Assembly: GCF_013376095.1 (NCBI RefSeq) | Contig: NZ_JAAMFN010000001.1 | Location: 143,303 to 207,302 of the forward strand | Reading direction: 5' to 3' | Length of the DNA: 64,000 nt | DNA from: Arthrobacter sp. SDTb3-6 | GTDB taxonomy: Bacteria > Actinomycetota > Actinomycetes > Actinomycetales > Micrococcaceae | Notes under the pieces: generated by a model | The model's input: only the letters and a program-made list of their open reading frames with translations | What the model was told of the DNA's origin: nothing | Database searches by the model: none | Shown here: piece by piece, positions 1 through 8,469 of the stretch | How the letters are laid out: every line of letters starts with the position of its first letter | Position numbering within the stretch: the first letter of the stretch is position 1 | Position numbers and translations under genes: made by a program

Positions 1-181
1 CTCCGGCCAGGCCGGTGCACTGCGCCTGGGCGTTGCCCGTTCCCTGAACGAGATCGACGTTGAGAACAACCGGGCCACCCTGAAGAAGGCCGGCTTCCTG
101 ACCCGTGACGCCCGCGTCATCGAGCGCAAGAAGGCTGGTCTGAAGAAGGCCCGCAAGGCTTCGCAGTACTCCAAGCGCTAA
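1..181 (+). CDS. rpsI: 30S ribosomal protein S9, C-terminal part
   Basis: The window opens inside this gene; the reading frame begins at base 2 and 59 residues remain before the TAA stop. The visible part carries the conserved S9 C-terminus: a [16 protein letters not shown] stretch, a [11 protein letters not shown] segment and the universally conserved basic tail ending SKR, which reaches the ribosomal P site. The rpsI to glmM order is standard in actinobacteria (rplM-rpsI-glmM). The 5' part lies outside the window. A strong terminator follows at once, so the ribosomal operon ends here. Confidence 0.97.
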   Translation, partial: SGQAGALRLGVARSLNEIDVENNRATLKKAGFLTRDARVIERKKAGLKKARKASQYSKR

Positions 182-193
182 TTTCCGCGCTCC

Positions 194-234
194 CATAAAA
201 ATCCCCGGCCGCCGCGCGGCCGGGGATTTTTATG
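194..234 (+). terminator. Terminator after rpsI
   Basis: Perfect 18-bp inverted repeat (194-211 against 217-234) with a 5-nt loop; the outer arms are A-rich on the left and T-rich on the right, so the hairpin ends in a T-run and could work in both directions. Confidence 0.92.
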
Positions 235-288
235 TCTCCGGGCGGGCTGGTTCCGGGTCCCGCGGCGGCGTTGGGGCCGGAGATGAAT

Positions 289-294
289 TAGACT
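289..294 (+). promoter_or_regulatory. Putative -10 box (TAGACT) for leaderless glmM
   Basis: TAGACT lies 7 nt before the glmM ATG at 302 and no Shine-Dalgarno sequence is visible, so transcription would begin at or next to the start codon. No convincing -35 box. Confidence 0.45.
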
Positions 295-301
295 GGACGG
301 G

Positions 302-1648
302 ATGTCTAGATTATTTGGAACCGACGGTGTCCGCGGATTGGCCAATGGCCTCCTGACGGCAGAGCTCGCATTGTCACTGGCGCAGGCCGCTGCCGTGGTG
401 CTGGGACACGACCAGATGAGCGAAGGAAAGCGGCCACGTGCGGTGCTCGCCCGTGATCCGCGCGCGAGCGGCGAATTCATCGGCGCCGCAGTGGCGGCCG
501 GCCTGGCCAGCGCGGGAGTCGACGTCTACGACGCCGGTGTCCTGCCGACGCCGGCCACCGCATTCCTCATCGCAGACTTAGGCGCAGACTTTGGCGTGAT
601 GATCTCCGCCTCCCACAATCCTGCCCCGGACAACGGCATCAAGTTCTTTGCCCGCGGCGGCCAGAAGCTGGACGACGCGGTGGAGGATGCCATCGAGGAC
701 CAGCTCCAGCGCGATGCCTTCCGCCCCGTTGGCGTCGACGTCGGACGCATCCAGCGTTTCTCAGACGCCGAGGACCGCTACATCGTCCACCTGCTCGGCA
801 CCATGCCCCACCGCCTCGACGGGTTGAAGATTGTCCTGGACTGCGCCAACGGCGCCGCCAGCGGCTGCTCCCCGCAGGTCTTCACCGACGCCGGTGCAAC
901 AGTGACCGTCATTGGCGCGGACCCGGACGGGCTGAACATCAATGACGGCGTGGGTTCCACACACCTTGAAAAGTTGCAGGACAGGGTCCTGTCCACCGGT
1001 GCGGACCTGGGCATTGCCCACGACGGCGACGCCGACCGGTGCCTTGCCGTGGACCACGAGGGGCAGGTTGTGGACGGCGACCAGATCATGGCCGTGCTGG
1101 CCCTGGCACAAAAGGAAGCCGGCGAACTTAAGGGCAACGTCCTGGTCGCCACCGTCATGAGCAACCTGGGCCTGAAGATCGCGCTGCGCGATGCCGGCAT
1201 CACCATCCGCGAAACCGCTGTTGGCGACCGCTATGTGCTGGAGGAAATGCGCCGCGGAGACTACTCGCTGGGCGGGGAACAGTCCGGACACGTCATTTTC
1301 TCCGACTACGCCACCACGGGCGACGGCCTCCTGACCGGCCTGCAGCTCGCTGCCCAGGTTGCCAAGACGGGCAGGACCCTCAAGGACCTGGCCGGCGCCA
1401 TGCACAAGCTGCCCCAGGTCATGATCAACGTCAAGGACGTGGACAAGTCCCGTGCCGCGATCGTCCCCGCGGTCAAGGCCGCCGTGGCCAAGGCCGAGGC
1501 CGAGCTCGGCGACACCGGCCGCGTGCTGCTGCGCCCGTCGGGGACCGAGCAGCTGGTCCGGGTCATGGTTGAGGCGGCCGACACCGCGACGGCACAGCGC
1601 ATCTGCGACGGCCTGGTCGACGTGGTGCGCCAGGAACTTGCCCTGTAG
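302..1648 (+). CDS. glmM: Phosphoglucosamine mutase
   Basis: Interconverts glucosamine-6-phosphate and glucosamine-1-phosphate, the step after GlmS on the way to UDP-GlcNAc for peptidoglycan and, here, mycothiol. The 448-residue protein has the usual family length. It starts with the FGTDGVRG motif of GlmM, has the active-site phosphoserine loop SASHNP with Ser104, the magnesium-binding DGDADR loop at 241-246, the sugar-binding GGEQSGH segment near 325 and the C-terminal phosphate-binding [12 protein letters not shown] region. The start at 302 is supported by the family N-terminus and by a -10 box 7 nt upstream. It follows rpsI as in other actinobacteria, but is isolated from it by a terminator. 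Confidence 0.97.
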   Translation: MSRLFGTDGVRGLANGLLTAELALSLAQAAAVVLGHDQMSEGKRPRAVLARDPRASGEFIGAAVAAGLASAGVDVYDAGVLPTPATAFLIADLGADFGVMISASHNPAPDNGIKFFARGGQKLDDAVEDAIEDQLQRDAFRPVGVDVGRIQRFSDAEDRYIVHLLGTMPHRLDGLKIVLDCANGAASGCSPQVFTDAGATVTVIGADPDGLNINDGVGSTHLEKLQDRVLSTGADLGIAHDGDADRCLAVDHEGQVVDGDQIMAVLALAQKEAGELKGNVLVATVMSNLGLKIALRDAGITIRETAVGDRYVLEEMRRGDYSLGGEQSGHVIFSDYATTGDGLLTGLQLAAQVAKTGRTLKDLAGAMHKLPQVMINVKDVDKSRAAIVPAVKAAVAKAEAELGDTGRVLLRPSGTEQLVRVMVEAADTATAQRICDGLVDVVRQELAL

Positions 1649-1794
1649 CAGGTGCCCGGAAGTGGCACCGGAGCGGGCCTTGGTGGTCCGGCTCACAGCC
1701 AACACGCTGCCCTGCGTAAGCGCTTGACCTCGCCGTATTCTTCCCTTAGCGTGACAACCGACAGTAAATTGTTGTTGATTGGTGAGGAGTAATG

Positions 1795-2226
1795 ATGATT
1801 CGTGGATTTAAGAATTTTCTAATGCGTGGTGACGTAATTACCGTGGCAATCGGTTTGGTTGTTGCCCTGGCCTTCAGCACCTTGGTGAAGGCCTTTACGG
1901 ATTTCGTCATCAATCCCCTCATTGCCGCACTTCAGGGTGGCCAGTCACTGGGCCTTGGCTGGCAGCTGGGAGCGGCTGGCAACAAGGCGACCTACCTCGA
2001 TATCGGGTCCTTTATTTCCGCCATCATCTATTTCATCATCTTCATGGCAGTCGTGTACTTCGTTATTGTCGTTCCTTACAAGGCGATCCAGGCCCGCCGT
2101 GGCATCACGGCGTTTGGTGACCCGGCGCCGACCAAGGCCTGCCCCGCCTGCCTTTCCGACGACCTGCCGGTCGCAGCAAGCAAATGCAAGTATTGCGGGA
2201 CCGAGCAGCCTGTCGTGAGCGTCTAA
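1795..2226 (+). CDS. mscL: Large-conductance mechanosensitive channel with C-terminal zinc ribbon
   Basis: Homopentameric membrane valve that opens under osmotic down-shock. The 143-residue protein begins with the MscL N-terminal amphipathic helix (GFKNFLMRGD), a first membrane helix (about 15-45), a periplasmic loop and a second helix (about 78-98). After the usual KAIQARR-like segment it continues into a CxxC...CxxC knuckle (Cys116, Cys119, Cys131, Cys134), likely a cytoplasmic zinc ribbon; I have seen similar tails in related actinobacteria. Two ATGs are adjacent (1792, 1795); the second is preferred because the Shine-Dalgarno GAGGAG (1784-1789) is only 2 nt from the first. Single-gene unit facing the vanY-coaA unit. 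Confidence 0.95.
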   Translation: MIRGFKNFLMRGDVITVAIGLVVALAFSTLVKAFTDFVINPLIAALQGGQSLGLGWQLGAAGNKATYLDIGSFISAIIYFIIFMAVVYFVIVVPYKAIQARRGITAFGDPAPTKACPACLSDDLPVAASKCKYCGTEQPVVSV

Positions 2227-2305
2227 AACCGCAGTTTCCGCCGGGGCGCCCTTGAAGGCGTTCCTGGGAATGAAAATTTGATGTCCGCAGGTCGGTGCCA
2301 GCGGA

Positions 2306-2365
2306 TTTGGGCCGGTTGCATTGAGACCAAAAGGGAATTGTCCCGCTCAATGCAGCCGGCCCAAA
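2306..2365. terminator. Long hairpin between convergent mscL and vanY-like gene
   Basis: A 20-bp inverted repeat (2306-2325 against 2346-2365) with one mismatch, enclosing a 20-nt loop that itself can pair (GGG...CCC). There is no clear U-tract on either strand, common for high-GC actinobacterial terminators. It is the only structure I see in the 2227-2453 gap. Confidence 0.6.
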
Positions 2366-2453
2366 AACGTGGACGCGCGGCAGCTTCCCGGAATGGCGCA
2401 GGAGCGCGCCAGGCACCTCATGGACGGCATTTTCACAAATGCCTCCACGCGGC

Positions 2454-3395
2454 CTATTCATAACCCGGTGCGCCGGGCAGCCCCAAATATTGTTCGTACG
2501 TCAGGATTCCGCGCCTGGACATGTCCTGGGCAACGGCAGCACCCACAAAGCGCAGGTGCCAGGGTTCGGCGAGGTATCCGGTGGTGCCCTCCAGGCCAAG
2601 TTGGTAGCGGACCACAAAGCCGTATTTCGCGGCGTGTCCGGCCACCCACAGGCCAGCCGGGCTTGACGCCATGCACCACGTGAACGCGCACGACGCCGGG
2701 ACGGCGGCGTCCCCGATATCGAGGGCAAAGCCGGTCTGGTGCTCGGAGTATCCCGGCCGGGCCGAGGCCGTGTCCGCCGCTTCGGCGCCCCTTTGTGCCG
2801 CGTAACTGTTGTAGAGGGACACCTGCGTGGCGTAGGAGCGGAAGCTGCTCATCACCGTCATGTTGACGCCGTCTGCTGCGGCCGCGGCAAACATTTGCCC
2901 GACAGCCGCTGCCGCTGCCCGCCGCAGGAGGGCGGGCTCGCCCGAACCCGTGGGAACGGCGGGCGTCACCAGGAACGGTGGCATGTAGTTCCGCGGCACG
3001 AGTGCATGGTGCTTGTTCACCAGCACGAGCACACTGGACGGGTCGGTGATGTCCCACAGCGCCCGGTCGGGCAGGGAATTGCCGCCGGCGGCGAACAGCT
3101 GCTGGATGGGTGCCCCGGCAGGCGCGCCGGCGACCGGGGGTTTCGCCGCCGAAGCGGGGGAGGACGACGCCGGCCGCTGGGTTTTGGCCGATGCCGGGCC
3201 CGGCGCCGTGGAGGGGGAAACGGAAGGTGCGGCGCCCGCCCGGGAGGGCCCCGGCGTCGGACGGGGGAAGCAGCCGCCCAGGGAGAAGGCCAGGACGGCA
3301 AGGAGCGGCACGGCAAGGAATGCTGTCAGGACGGCGCCCGGGCGGGCCCGGCGAGTTCCCGGGGCATTGCCGGGGGCCTGGTGGCTTCCGGCCAT
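2454..3395 (-). CDS. D,D-carboxypeptidase-like lipoprotein, peptidase M15 (VanY) family
   Basis: Likely removes the terminal D-alanine from peptidoglycan peptides outside the membrane. The 313-residue protein has a signal sequence with lipobox LGGC (Cys42), a long Pro/Ser/Ala-rich linker (about 45-95), and an M15B catalytic domain. Zinc and catalytic residues are visible: SxHxxGxAxD as SEHQTGFALD (His219, Asp226) and the ExxH-type EPWH (Glu277, His280). A MSSFRSYATQ segment precedes them, as in VanY/DacB proteins. It starts 6 nt after the coaA stop, so it is probably the second gene of a coaA transcript. No vancomycin-resistance neighbours are present, so a role in normal wall maturation is more likely. 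Confidence 0.88.
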   Translation of the reverse strand: MAGSHQAPGNAPGTRRARPGAVLTAFLAVPLLAVLAFSLGGCFPRPTPGPSRAGAAPSVSPSTAPGPASAKTQRPASSSPASAAKPPVAGAPAGAPIQQLFAAGGNSLPDRALWDITDPSSVLVLVNKHHALVPRNYMPPFLVTPAVPTGSGEPALLRRAAAAAVGQMFAAAAADGVNMTVMSSFRSYATQVSLYNSYAAQRGAEAADTASARPGYSEHQTGFALDIGDAAVPASCAFTWCMASSPAGLWVAGHAAKYGFVVRYQLGLEGTTGYLAEPWHLRFVGAAVAQDMSRRGILTYEQYLGLPGAPGYE

Positions 3396-3401
3396 GACCG
3401 G

Positions 3402-4370
3402 CTAGACCTTCCTCAGCAGCATCCGGCGGATGGAGTGGTCGGAGTCCTTGGTGAGCACCAGCTGGGCCCGGCCGCGGGTGGGGAGCACGTTTTGGAGCAG
3501 GTTCGGTTCGTTGATGGTTTTCCAGATGTGGGTGGCGGTTTCCACGGCCTCGGCGTCGGACAGGGCCGCGTACCGGCGGAAATACGATTCCGGGTTGGAG
3601 AACGCCCCGCTGCGCAGGGAGCGGAAGCGGTCGATGTACCACTGTTCGATGTATTGCGTTTTCGCGTCCACGTAGATGGAAAAGTCGAAGAAGTCGCTGA
3701 CGGCCAGGCCGGACCGGCCGTCCGGGCGCGGCCGGGCGGCGGCCAGGACGTTCAGGCCCTCCACGATGAGCACGTCGGGGCGGTGGACCACCACTTCCCG
3801 GCCGGGCATGATGTCGTACGTCAGGTGCGAGTACATCGGGGCTCGGACTTCCTCGGCGCCGCTCTTGACGGCGCTGACAAAGCGGAGCAGGGCGCGGCGG
3901 TCATAGGATTCCGGGAAGCCCTTGCGGGACATCAGCCCGCGGCGCTCCAGTTCGGCGTTGGGATAGAGGAAGCCGTCAGTGGTCACGAGTTCCACGTTGG
4001 GTGTGTCCGGCCAGCGGCGCAGCATCTCGCGCAGCACACGTGCCGTGGTGGACTTGCCCACGGCCACGGAACCGGCGACACCAATGACGAACGGCGTCCG
4101 GCTGCCGCGTTCGCCCAGGAAGGTGGTGGTGGCGCTGTGCAGGTGCCCCGCCGCGGCCACGTAGAGGTTCAGGAGCCGGGACAGCGGGAGGTAGACGTCG
4201 CGAATCTCACGCATGTCGAGCTGGTCACCCAGGCCGCGGATGCGTGCGAGGTCCTCTTCGTTGAGTGGCTGCTCGATTTTATTGGCAAGCCGCGACCACG
4301 TCTGGCGGTCCAGCTCCACAAAGGGGGAGGCGCCGTCGCCGTTGCTGGACTCGGATTTTTGCGATGTCAC
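3402..4370 (-). CDS. coaA: Pantothenate kinase, type I
   Basis: Phosphorylates pantothenate in the first committed step of coenzyme A synthesis. The 322-residue protein has the bacterial type I architecture with a P-loop [12 protein letters not shown] at about 97-108, the TTDGFLYPN segment, the YDIMPG substrate loop and the [11 protein letters not shown] strand. An upstream ATG (4478) would add 36 residues without family resemblance, so the GTG at 4370 (MTSQKSES...) is preferred; a CAGAAT box lies 7 nt before it, and no strong Shine-Dalgarno is seen. Transcribed divergently from glmS across 130 bp. The pairing with acpS nearby is fitting: AcpS consumes CoA. Confidence 0.96.
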   Translation of the reverse strand: MTSQKSESSNGDGASPFVELDRQTWSRLANKIEQPLNEEDLARIRGLGDQLDMREIRDVYLPLSRLLNLYVAAAGHLHSATTTFLGERGSRTPFVIGVAGSVAVGKSTTARVLREMLRRWPDTPNVELVTTDGFLYPNAELERRGLMSRKGFPESYDRRALLRFVSAVKSGAEEVRAPMYSHLTYDIMPGREVVVHRPDVLIVEGLNVLAAARPRPDGRSGLAVSDFFDFSIYVDAKTQYIEQWYIDRFRSLRSGAFSNPESYFRRYAALSDAEAVETATHIWKTINEPNLLQNVLPTRGRAQLVLTKDSDHSIRRMLLRKV

Positions 4371-4471
4371 GCTGTTGATTCTGCCTTGTTTGTGGTGCAG
4401 CGCGAAATACGGGACGTCACGGTGGGGCGGGACTGCGGTGCGTTTTCCGCCCCTAACGTAGGACGTACTAC

Positions 4472-4498
4472 AAATCAATCAGCGATTATGATTGGTTT
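4472..4498. promoter_or_regulatory. glmS -10 box inside an operator-like palindrome
   Basis: Arms AAATCAATCA (4472-4481) and TGATTGGTTT (4489-4498) form a 10-bp dyad with one mismatch and a 7-bp spacer. The -10 box TATGAT (4487-4492) lies inside it, 8 nt before the glmS ATG, so a bound regulator would block RNA polymerase. The regulator is unknown. Confidence 0.5.
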
Positions 4499-4500
4499 TC

Positions 4501-6405
4501 ATGTGTGGAATTGTTGGTTATGCCGGAACCGCCCCGGCCAATGGAACGTCGACTGCAGCCGGGCACCAGGCCCTGGACGTGCTCATGGAGGGCCTGCGGC
4601 GCCTTGAGTACCGCGGCTACGACTCAGCCGGGGTGGCAGTGGTGGCCAACGGCGAAATCGCCATGCGCAAAAAGGCGGGAAAGCTGGCCAACCTGACGGC
4701 GGAGCTCGCCGCGAGCCCGCTGCCGGATTCCATGACCGGGATCGGCCACACCCGCTGGGCCACCCACGGCGGTCCCACGGACAAGAACGCCCACCCGCAT
4801 GTGGTGGACGACGGCCGGCTGGCCGTGATCCACAACGGGATCATTGAAAACTATGCACCCCTGAAGGCCGAGCTCGTCTACCAGGGGCACACCTTCATCT
4901 CCGACACCGACACCGAAGTGGCGGCGGTCCTGCTGGGGGAGATCTACCGCTCGCTTCCGGCCGATGAATCCGCCGACGGCGCCCGCCTCACCCGGGCCAT
5001 GCAGCTTGCCTCCCAGCGCCTTGAGGGGGCCTTCACCCTCCTCGCCGCCCATGCGGCCCACCCCGGCACCGTGGTGGCCTCGCGCCGCAATTCACCCCTG
5101 GTGGTGGGGCTGGGCGACGGCGAGAACTTCCTCGGCTCGGACGTATCCGGCTTCATTGACTACACGCGCCGGGCCGTGGAGCTGGGCCAGGACCAGGTGG
5201 TCACCATCACCGCGGCGACCGTGGCCATCACCGATTTCCGCGGTGAACCCGCCGAGGGCCGCGAGTACCTGGTCGACTGGGATGCCGCCGCCGCCGAGAA
5301 GGACGGCTTCCCGTCCTTCATGGAGAAGGAAATCCATGACCAGCCTGAGGCCGTGGCCCAGACCCTGCTGGGCCGTTCGGACATCGACGGCAAGCTGACG
5401 CTGGATGAAATGCGCATCGACGCCGACGTGCTGAAAACCGTCAACAAGATCATCGTGCTCGCCTGCGGCACGTCCGCCTACGCCGGCCAGGTGGCCAAGT
5501 ACGCCATCGAGCACTGGTGCCGGATCCCCACCGAGGTGGAACTGTCCCATGAATTCCGCTACCGTGACCCGATCGTGGATGACAAGACGCTGATCGTCTC
5601 GCTGTCCCAGTCCGGTGAAACCATGGACACGCTGATGGCCGTGCGCTACGCCCGCGAGCAGGGCGCCAAGACCGTCGCCATTTGCAACACGAACGGCTCC
5701 ACCATCCCGCGCGAATCCGACGCCGTGCTGTACACGCACGCCGGACCGGAGATCGCCGTGGCCTCGACCAAGGCGTTCCTCGCCCAGATCACGGCCGCCT
5801 ACCTGCTGGGCCTGTATTTGGCACAGCTGCGCGGCAACCTGTTCCAGGGGCAGATCAAGGATGTGCTGGCCGACCTGGCCAAGGTGCCGGCAAAGATCGC
5901 GCAGGTCCTGGAAAACGACCAGCAGATCAAGGACCTGGCCCGCAGCATGGCCGACACCAGCTCGGTGCTGTTCCTGGGCCGCCACGTCGGCTTCCCCGTG
6001 GCCATGGAAGGGGCGCTCAAGCTCAAGGAGCTCGCCTACATCCACGCCGAAGGATTTGCCGCCGGCGAACTCAAGCACGGCCCCATCGCCCTGATCGAGG
6101 AGGGCCAGCCCGTCATCGTGGTGGTCCCCTCGCCCCGTGGCCGGGACTCCCTGCATTCGAAGGTCGTCTCCAACATCCAGGAGGTGCGCGCCCGCGGTGC
6201 GAAGACCATTGTGATTGCCGAGGAAGGCGACGAGTCCGTGCGCGCCCACGCCGAGCACGTTTTCTACATCCCGGAGACCACCACGCTGCTGGCGCCGCTG
6301 CTGGCCACCGTGCCGCTGCAGATCTTCGCCTGCGAGCTGGCCATGGCCAAGGGCTACGACGTGGACCAGCCGCGCAACCTGGCAAAGTCCGTCACCGTCG
6401 AGTAG
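4501..6405 (+). CDS. glmS: Glutamine-fructose-6-phosphate aminotransferase (isomerizing)
   Basis: Makes glucosamine-6-phosphate from fructose-6-phosphate and glutamine, the entry to UDP-GlcNAc. The 634-residue protein has an N-terminal class II glutaminase domain starting MCGIVGYAG, so Cys2 becomes the N-terminal nucleophile after methionine removal; this fixes the start at 4501 rather than the in-frame ATG at 4492. Conserved EYRGYDSAG and TRWATHG segments follow. The C-terminal half has two SIS domains (ACGTSAYAG and SQSGETMDT) and ends in the family signature DQPRNLAKSVTVE. No glmS ribozyme-like leader is possible, since only about 130 bp separate it from coaA and no 5' UTR is apparent. Confidence 0.97.
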   Translation: MCGIVGYAGTAPANGTSTAAGHQALDVLMEGLRRLEYRGYDSAGVAVVANGEIAMRKKAGKLANLTAELAASPLPDSMTGIGHTRWATHGGPTDKNAHPHVVDDGRLAVIHNGIIENYAPLKAELVYQGHTFISDTDTEVAAVLLGEIYRSLPADESADGARLTRAMQLASQRLEGAFTLLAAHAAHPGTVVASRRNSPLVVGLGDGENFLGSDVSGFIDYTRRAVELGQDQVVTITAATVAITDFRGEPAEGREYLVDWDAAAAEKDGFPSFMEKEIHDQPEAVAQTLLGRSDIDGKLTLDEMRIDADVLKTVNKIIVLACGTSAYAGQVAKYAIEHWCRIPTEVELSHEFRYRDPIVDDKTLIVSLSQSGETMDTLMAVRYAREQGAKTVAICNTNGSTIPRESDAVLYTHAGPEIAVASTKAFLAQITAAYLLGLYLAQLRGNLFQGQIKDVLADLAKVPAKIAQVLENDQQIKDLARSMADTSSVLFLGRHVGFPVAMEGALKLKELAYIHAEGFAAGELKHGPIALIEEGQPVIVVVPSPRGRDSLHSKVVSNIQEVRARGAKTIVIAEEGDESVRAHAEHVFYIPETTTLLAPLLATVPLQIFACELAMAKGYDVDQPRNLAKSVTVE

Positions 6406-6446
6406 ATTTTCGCCGCCGGCCGGTGGTTGGGCTTGCCGGTGATCGG

Positions 6447-6480
6447 GCCTGTCGAAATCAAGGTCTCGACGGGCTCGACC
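6447..6480. repeat. REP-like GTCTCGACGGGCTCG repeat between glmS and acpS
   Basis: Contains GTCTCGACGGGCTCG (6463-6477) and a partner arm GCCTGTCGAAA, making an imperfect inverted repeat (CCTGTCGA / TCGACGGG). The same 15-mer recurs exactly at 39348-39362 inside a gene and, with one mismatch and on the other strand, at 63964-63978. Confidence 0.6.
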
Positions 6481-6513
6481 GCCGGGGTCCCCGCGGTGGG
6501 AGCTTCTGGGGAA

Positions 6514-6519
6514 TAGGCT
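6514..6519 (+). promoter_or_regulatory. Putative -10 box (TAGGCT) for acpS
   Basis: TAGGCT sits 6 nt before the acpS ATG, the same spacing and sequence seen before tsaB and (7 nt) guaB3. The intervening GGGAGC could also serve as a weak ribosome site. Confidence 0.45.
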
Positions 6520-6525
6520 GGGAGC

Positions 6526-6873
6526 ATGATTATTGGCATTGGTGTGGACGTCGTTGACATAGAACGCTTTGGCCGGCAGCTGGAGCGTACGCCCGGGCTG
6601 CGGGACAGGTTGTTTGTGCCCGCCGAGCGCGGCCTGAACACCCAGTCGCTCGCAGCGCGCTTTGCCGCCAAGGAATCCGTGGCCAAGGCCCTCGGCGCGC
6701 CGGCCGGCATGAACTGGCAGGACTGCTGGATCGGCCTGGACGAGCACGGCCCCACCATCAACGTCAAGGACACTGTGGCCGCCGTCGCCAAGGCCAAGGG
6801 CATCAAGCGCTGGCACCTGTCCATGAGCCACGACGGCGGCATTTCCACGGCCATGGTGATTGCCGAGGGCTGA
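6526..6873 (+). CDS. acpS: Holo-[acyl-carrier-protein] synthase
   Basis: Transfers 4'-phosphopantetheine from coenzyme A to the acyl carrier protein of fatty-acid synthesis. The 115-residue protein has the compact AcpS length, begins [14 protein letters not shown] with the magnesium-binding Asp, has the [13 protein letters not shown] signature carrying the second metal ligand Glu, and ends with the HLSMSHDGG strand. It is followed after 1 nt by nnr, a pairing known from other actinobacteria. Confidence 0.96.
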   Translation: MIIGIGVDVVDIERFGRQLERTPGLRDRLFVPAERGLNTQSLAARFAAKESVAKALGAPAGMNWQDCWIGLDEHGPTINVKDTVAAVAKAKGIKRWHLSMSHDGGISTAMVIAEG

Positions 6874-6874
6874 C

Positions 6875-8437
6875 GTGCTCCCCGCCTACACCGCCGCAGC
6901 CGTGCGCGCTGCCGAACAGCCGCTGCTCGAGGCCGGGGGCGGGCCGGAATTGATGCAGCGCGCCGCGTACGGCCTGGCGATGGGCGTGGTTTCCGTGCTG
7001 CGGGGACGCGGCTGCGGCGTCTACGGATCGCACGTTGCCCTGCTCGTCGGTTCGGGCAACAACGGTGGTGACGCGTTGTTTGCCGGAGCCTGGCTGGCCG
7101 GACGCGGGGCCCGCGCGATGGCGCTGCTCACCAGCACCCGCACCCACCCTGGGGCGCTGGCCGCCTTCACGAAGGCCGGCGGCCTGATCCTCAGCGTCCC
7201 GGAGGGCAGCGACCGCTTTTGCGCCCAGGCCGCAGCCGCCGACGTGATTGTGGACGGACTTCTGGGCACCGGCGGGCATGGCGGCCTGCGGGAGCCCGCA
7301 GCAAGCATTGTGGCACGGTTGTGCAAAATAATCCCGAACAACCCGGCCGGCCCCGGTCCGGGGCCGGCGGCCACCTCCGCCCCCGCAGTGGTGGCATGCG
7401 ACCTGCCCAGCGGCGTGGACGCCACCACCGGGGAAGTGCACGGGCCCGTGCTGCCGGCAACGCTCACCGTGACCTTCGGTGCCGCCAAGACAGGGCTGCT
7501 TGCGGCGCCGGGGGAGCAGCTCAGCGGTGGGGCCACCGTCGTCGGGCTGGGCATTGAGGACGGGCTGGGGACGCCGGATGTGCTCCGCCTGCAAACGGCG
7601 GACCTGGCGGCGCTGCTGCCACGGCCGGAAGCGGCCGACCAGAAATATACGCGCGGGGTGGCGGGGATCGTGGCCGGGTCCGCAGACTATCCGGGGGCGG
7701 CGCTGCTGGCAGTGGCCGCGGCGTCGGCCTGCGGACCGGGCATGGTGCGCTACCTGGGACCGGGCGCGGTGGCTGCCGCCCTGCATGTGCGCAACCCGGA
7801 GGCCGTATGCACCGAAGGTCCCCCGGACAGCGTCCGCGTGCAGGCCTGGCTTGCCGGTCCCGGCATTGACGGCGACCGGGAACAACTGGCCCGGGCCCGC
7901 CAGGCGCTGGCCTCCGGCCTGCCAACGGTGGTTGACGCCGGGGCGCTGGAACTCGTGTCCCGGGCGGCCGGGGCGGAGCAGTCGCACCTGGTCCTGACCC
8001 CGCATGCCGGCGAGCTGGCCGCACTCCTGACCAGGCTGGGTAAGGAGACCGAGCGGGCGGAGGTGGAAGCGGCCCCGCTGGCTGCCGCCCGCGATGCCGC
8101 CGCGCTGACAGGGGCCACGGTCCTGCTCAAGGGGCCGACCACCTTCGTGGCGTCCCCCGGCGGGAGGACGTACAGCCAGGGCGACGGCACGCCGTCGTTG
8201 GCCACGGCAGGCAGCGGCGACACCCTGGCCGGCATCCTGGTGGCACTGCTGGCCATGGACACCGGGCGCGGCCAGGCAGCCGGCGCGGACCCGCCCGACG
8301 CCTTGGCCGCAACTGCCGCGTTGGCGGCGGCATTCCATGGCAGACTGGGGCGGTACGGCACCGGGGCGCCGCTGAATGCCGGCATGCTGGCGGGGCGCAT
8401 CCCGGCCGTGTGGAAAGGGCTGTCCGGAGCCTGCTGA
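6875..8437 (+). CDS. nnr: Bifunctional NAD(P)H-hydrate epimerase / ADP-dependent NAD(P)H-hydrate dehydratase
   Basis: Repairs hydrated, damaged NADH and NADPH. The 520-residue protein is a fusion of the two usual domains: an N-terminal YjeF_N epimerase (VGSGNNGGDALFAG near 50, DGLLGTGG near 125, CDLPSGVDATTG near 170) and a C-terminal ribokinase-like dehydratase (PHAGELAALL, LLKGPTTFV, and GSGDTLAGI near 450 with the catalytic Asp). The GTG at 6875 is chosen: it lies 1 nt after acpS with a GAGG at 6865-6868, and the protein then begins LPAYTAAAVRAAE as expected. A TTG at 6860 is an alternative overlapping start. Confidence 0.94.
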   Translation: MLPAYTAAAVRAAEQPLLEAGGGPELMQRAAYGLAMGVVSVLRGRGCGVYGSHVALLVGSGNNGGDALFAGAWLAGRGARAMALLTSTRTHPGALAAFTKAGGLILSVPEGSDRFCAQAAAADVIVDGLLGTGGHGGLREPAASIVARLCKIIPNNPAGPGPGPAATSAPAVVACDLPSGVDATTGEVHGPVLPATLTVTFGAAKTGLLAAPGEQLSGGATVVGLGIEDGLGTPDVLRLQTADLAALLPRPEAADQKYTRGVAGIVAGSADYPGAALLAVAAASACGPGMVRYLGPGAVAAALHVRNPEAVCTEGPPDSVRVQAWLAGPGIDGDREQLARARQALASGLPTVVDAGALELVSRAAGAEQSHLVLTPHAGELAALLTRLGKETERAEVEAAPLAAARDAAALTGATVLLKGPTTFVASPGGRTYSQGDGTPSLATAGSGDTLAGILVALLAMDTGRGQAAGADPPDALAATAALAAAFHGRLGRYGTGAPLNAGMLAGRIPAVWKGLSGAC

Positions 8438-8469
8438 CCAACCAACGCACCAACCGCAAGGGGGAACCC

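Noticed and set aside
2278..2463. 61-residue ORF after mscL
   Set aside because: It runs through the long terminator hairpin and resembles nothing known.
4371..4500. glmS ribozyme leader
   Set aside because: The promoter box is 8 nt from the start codon, leaving no room for a ribozyme.
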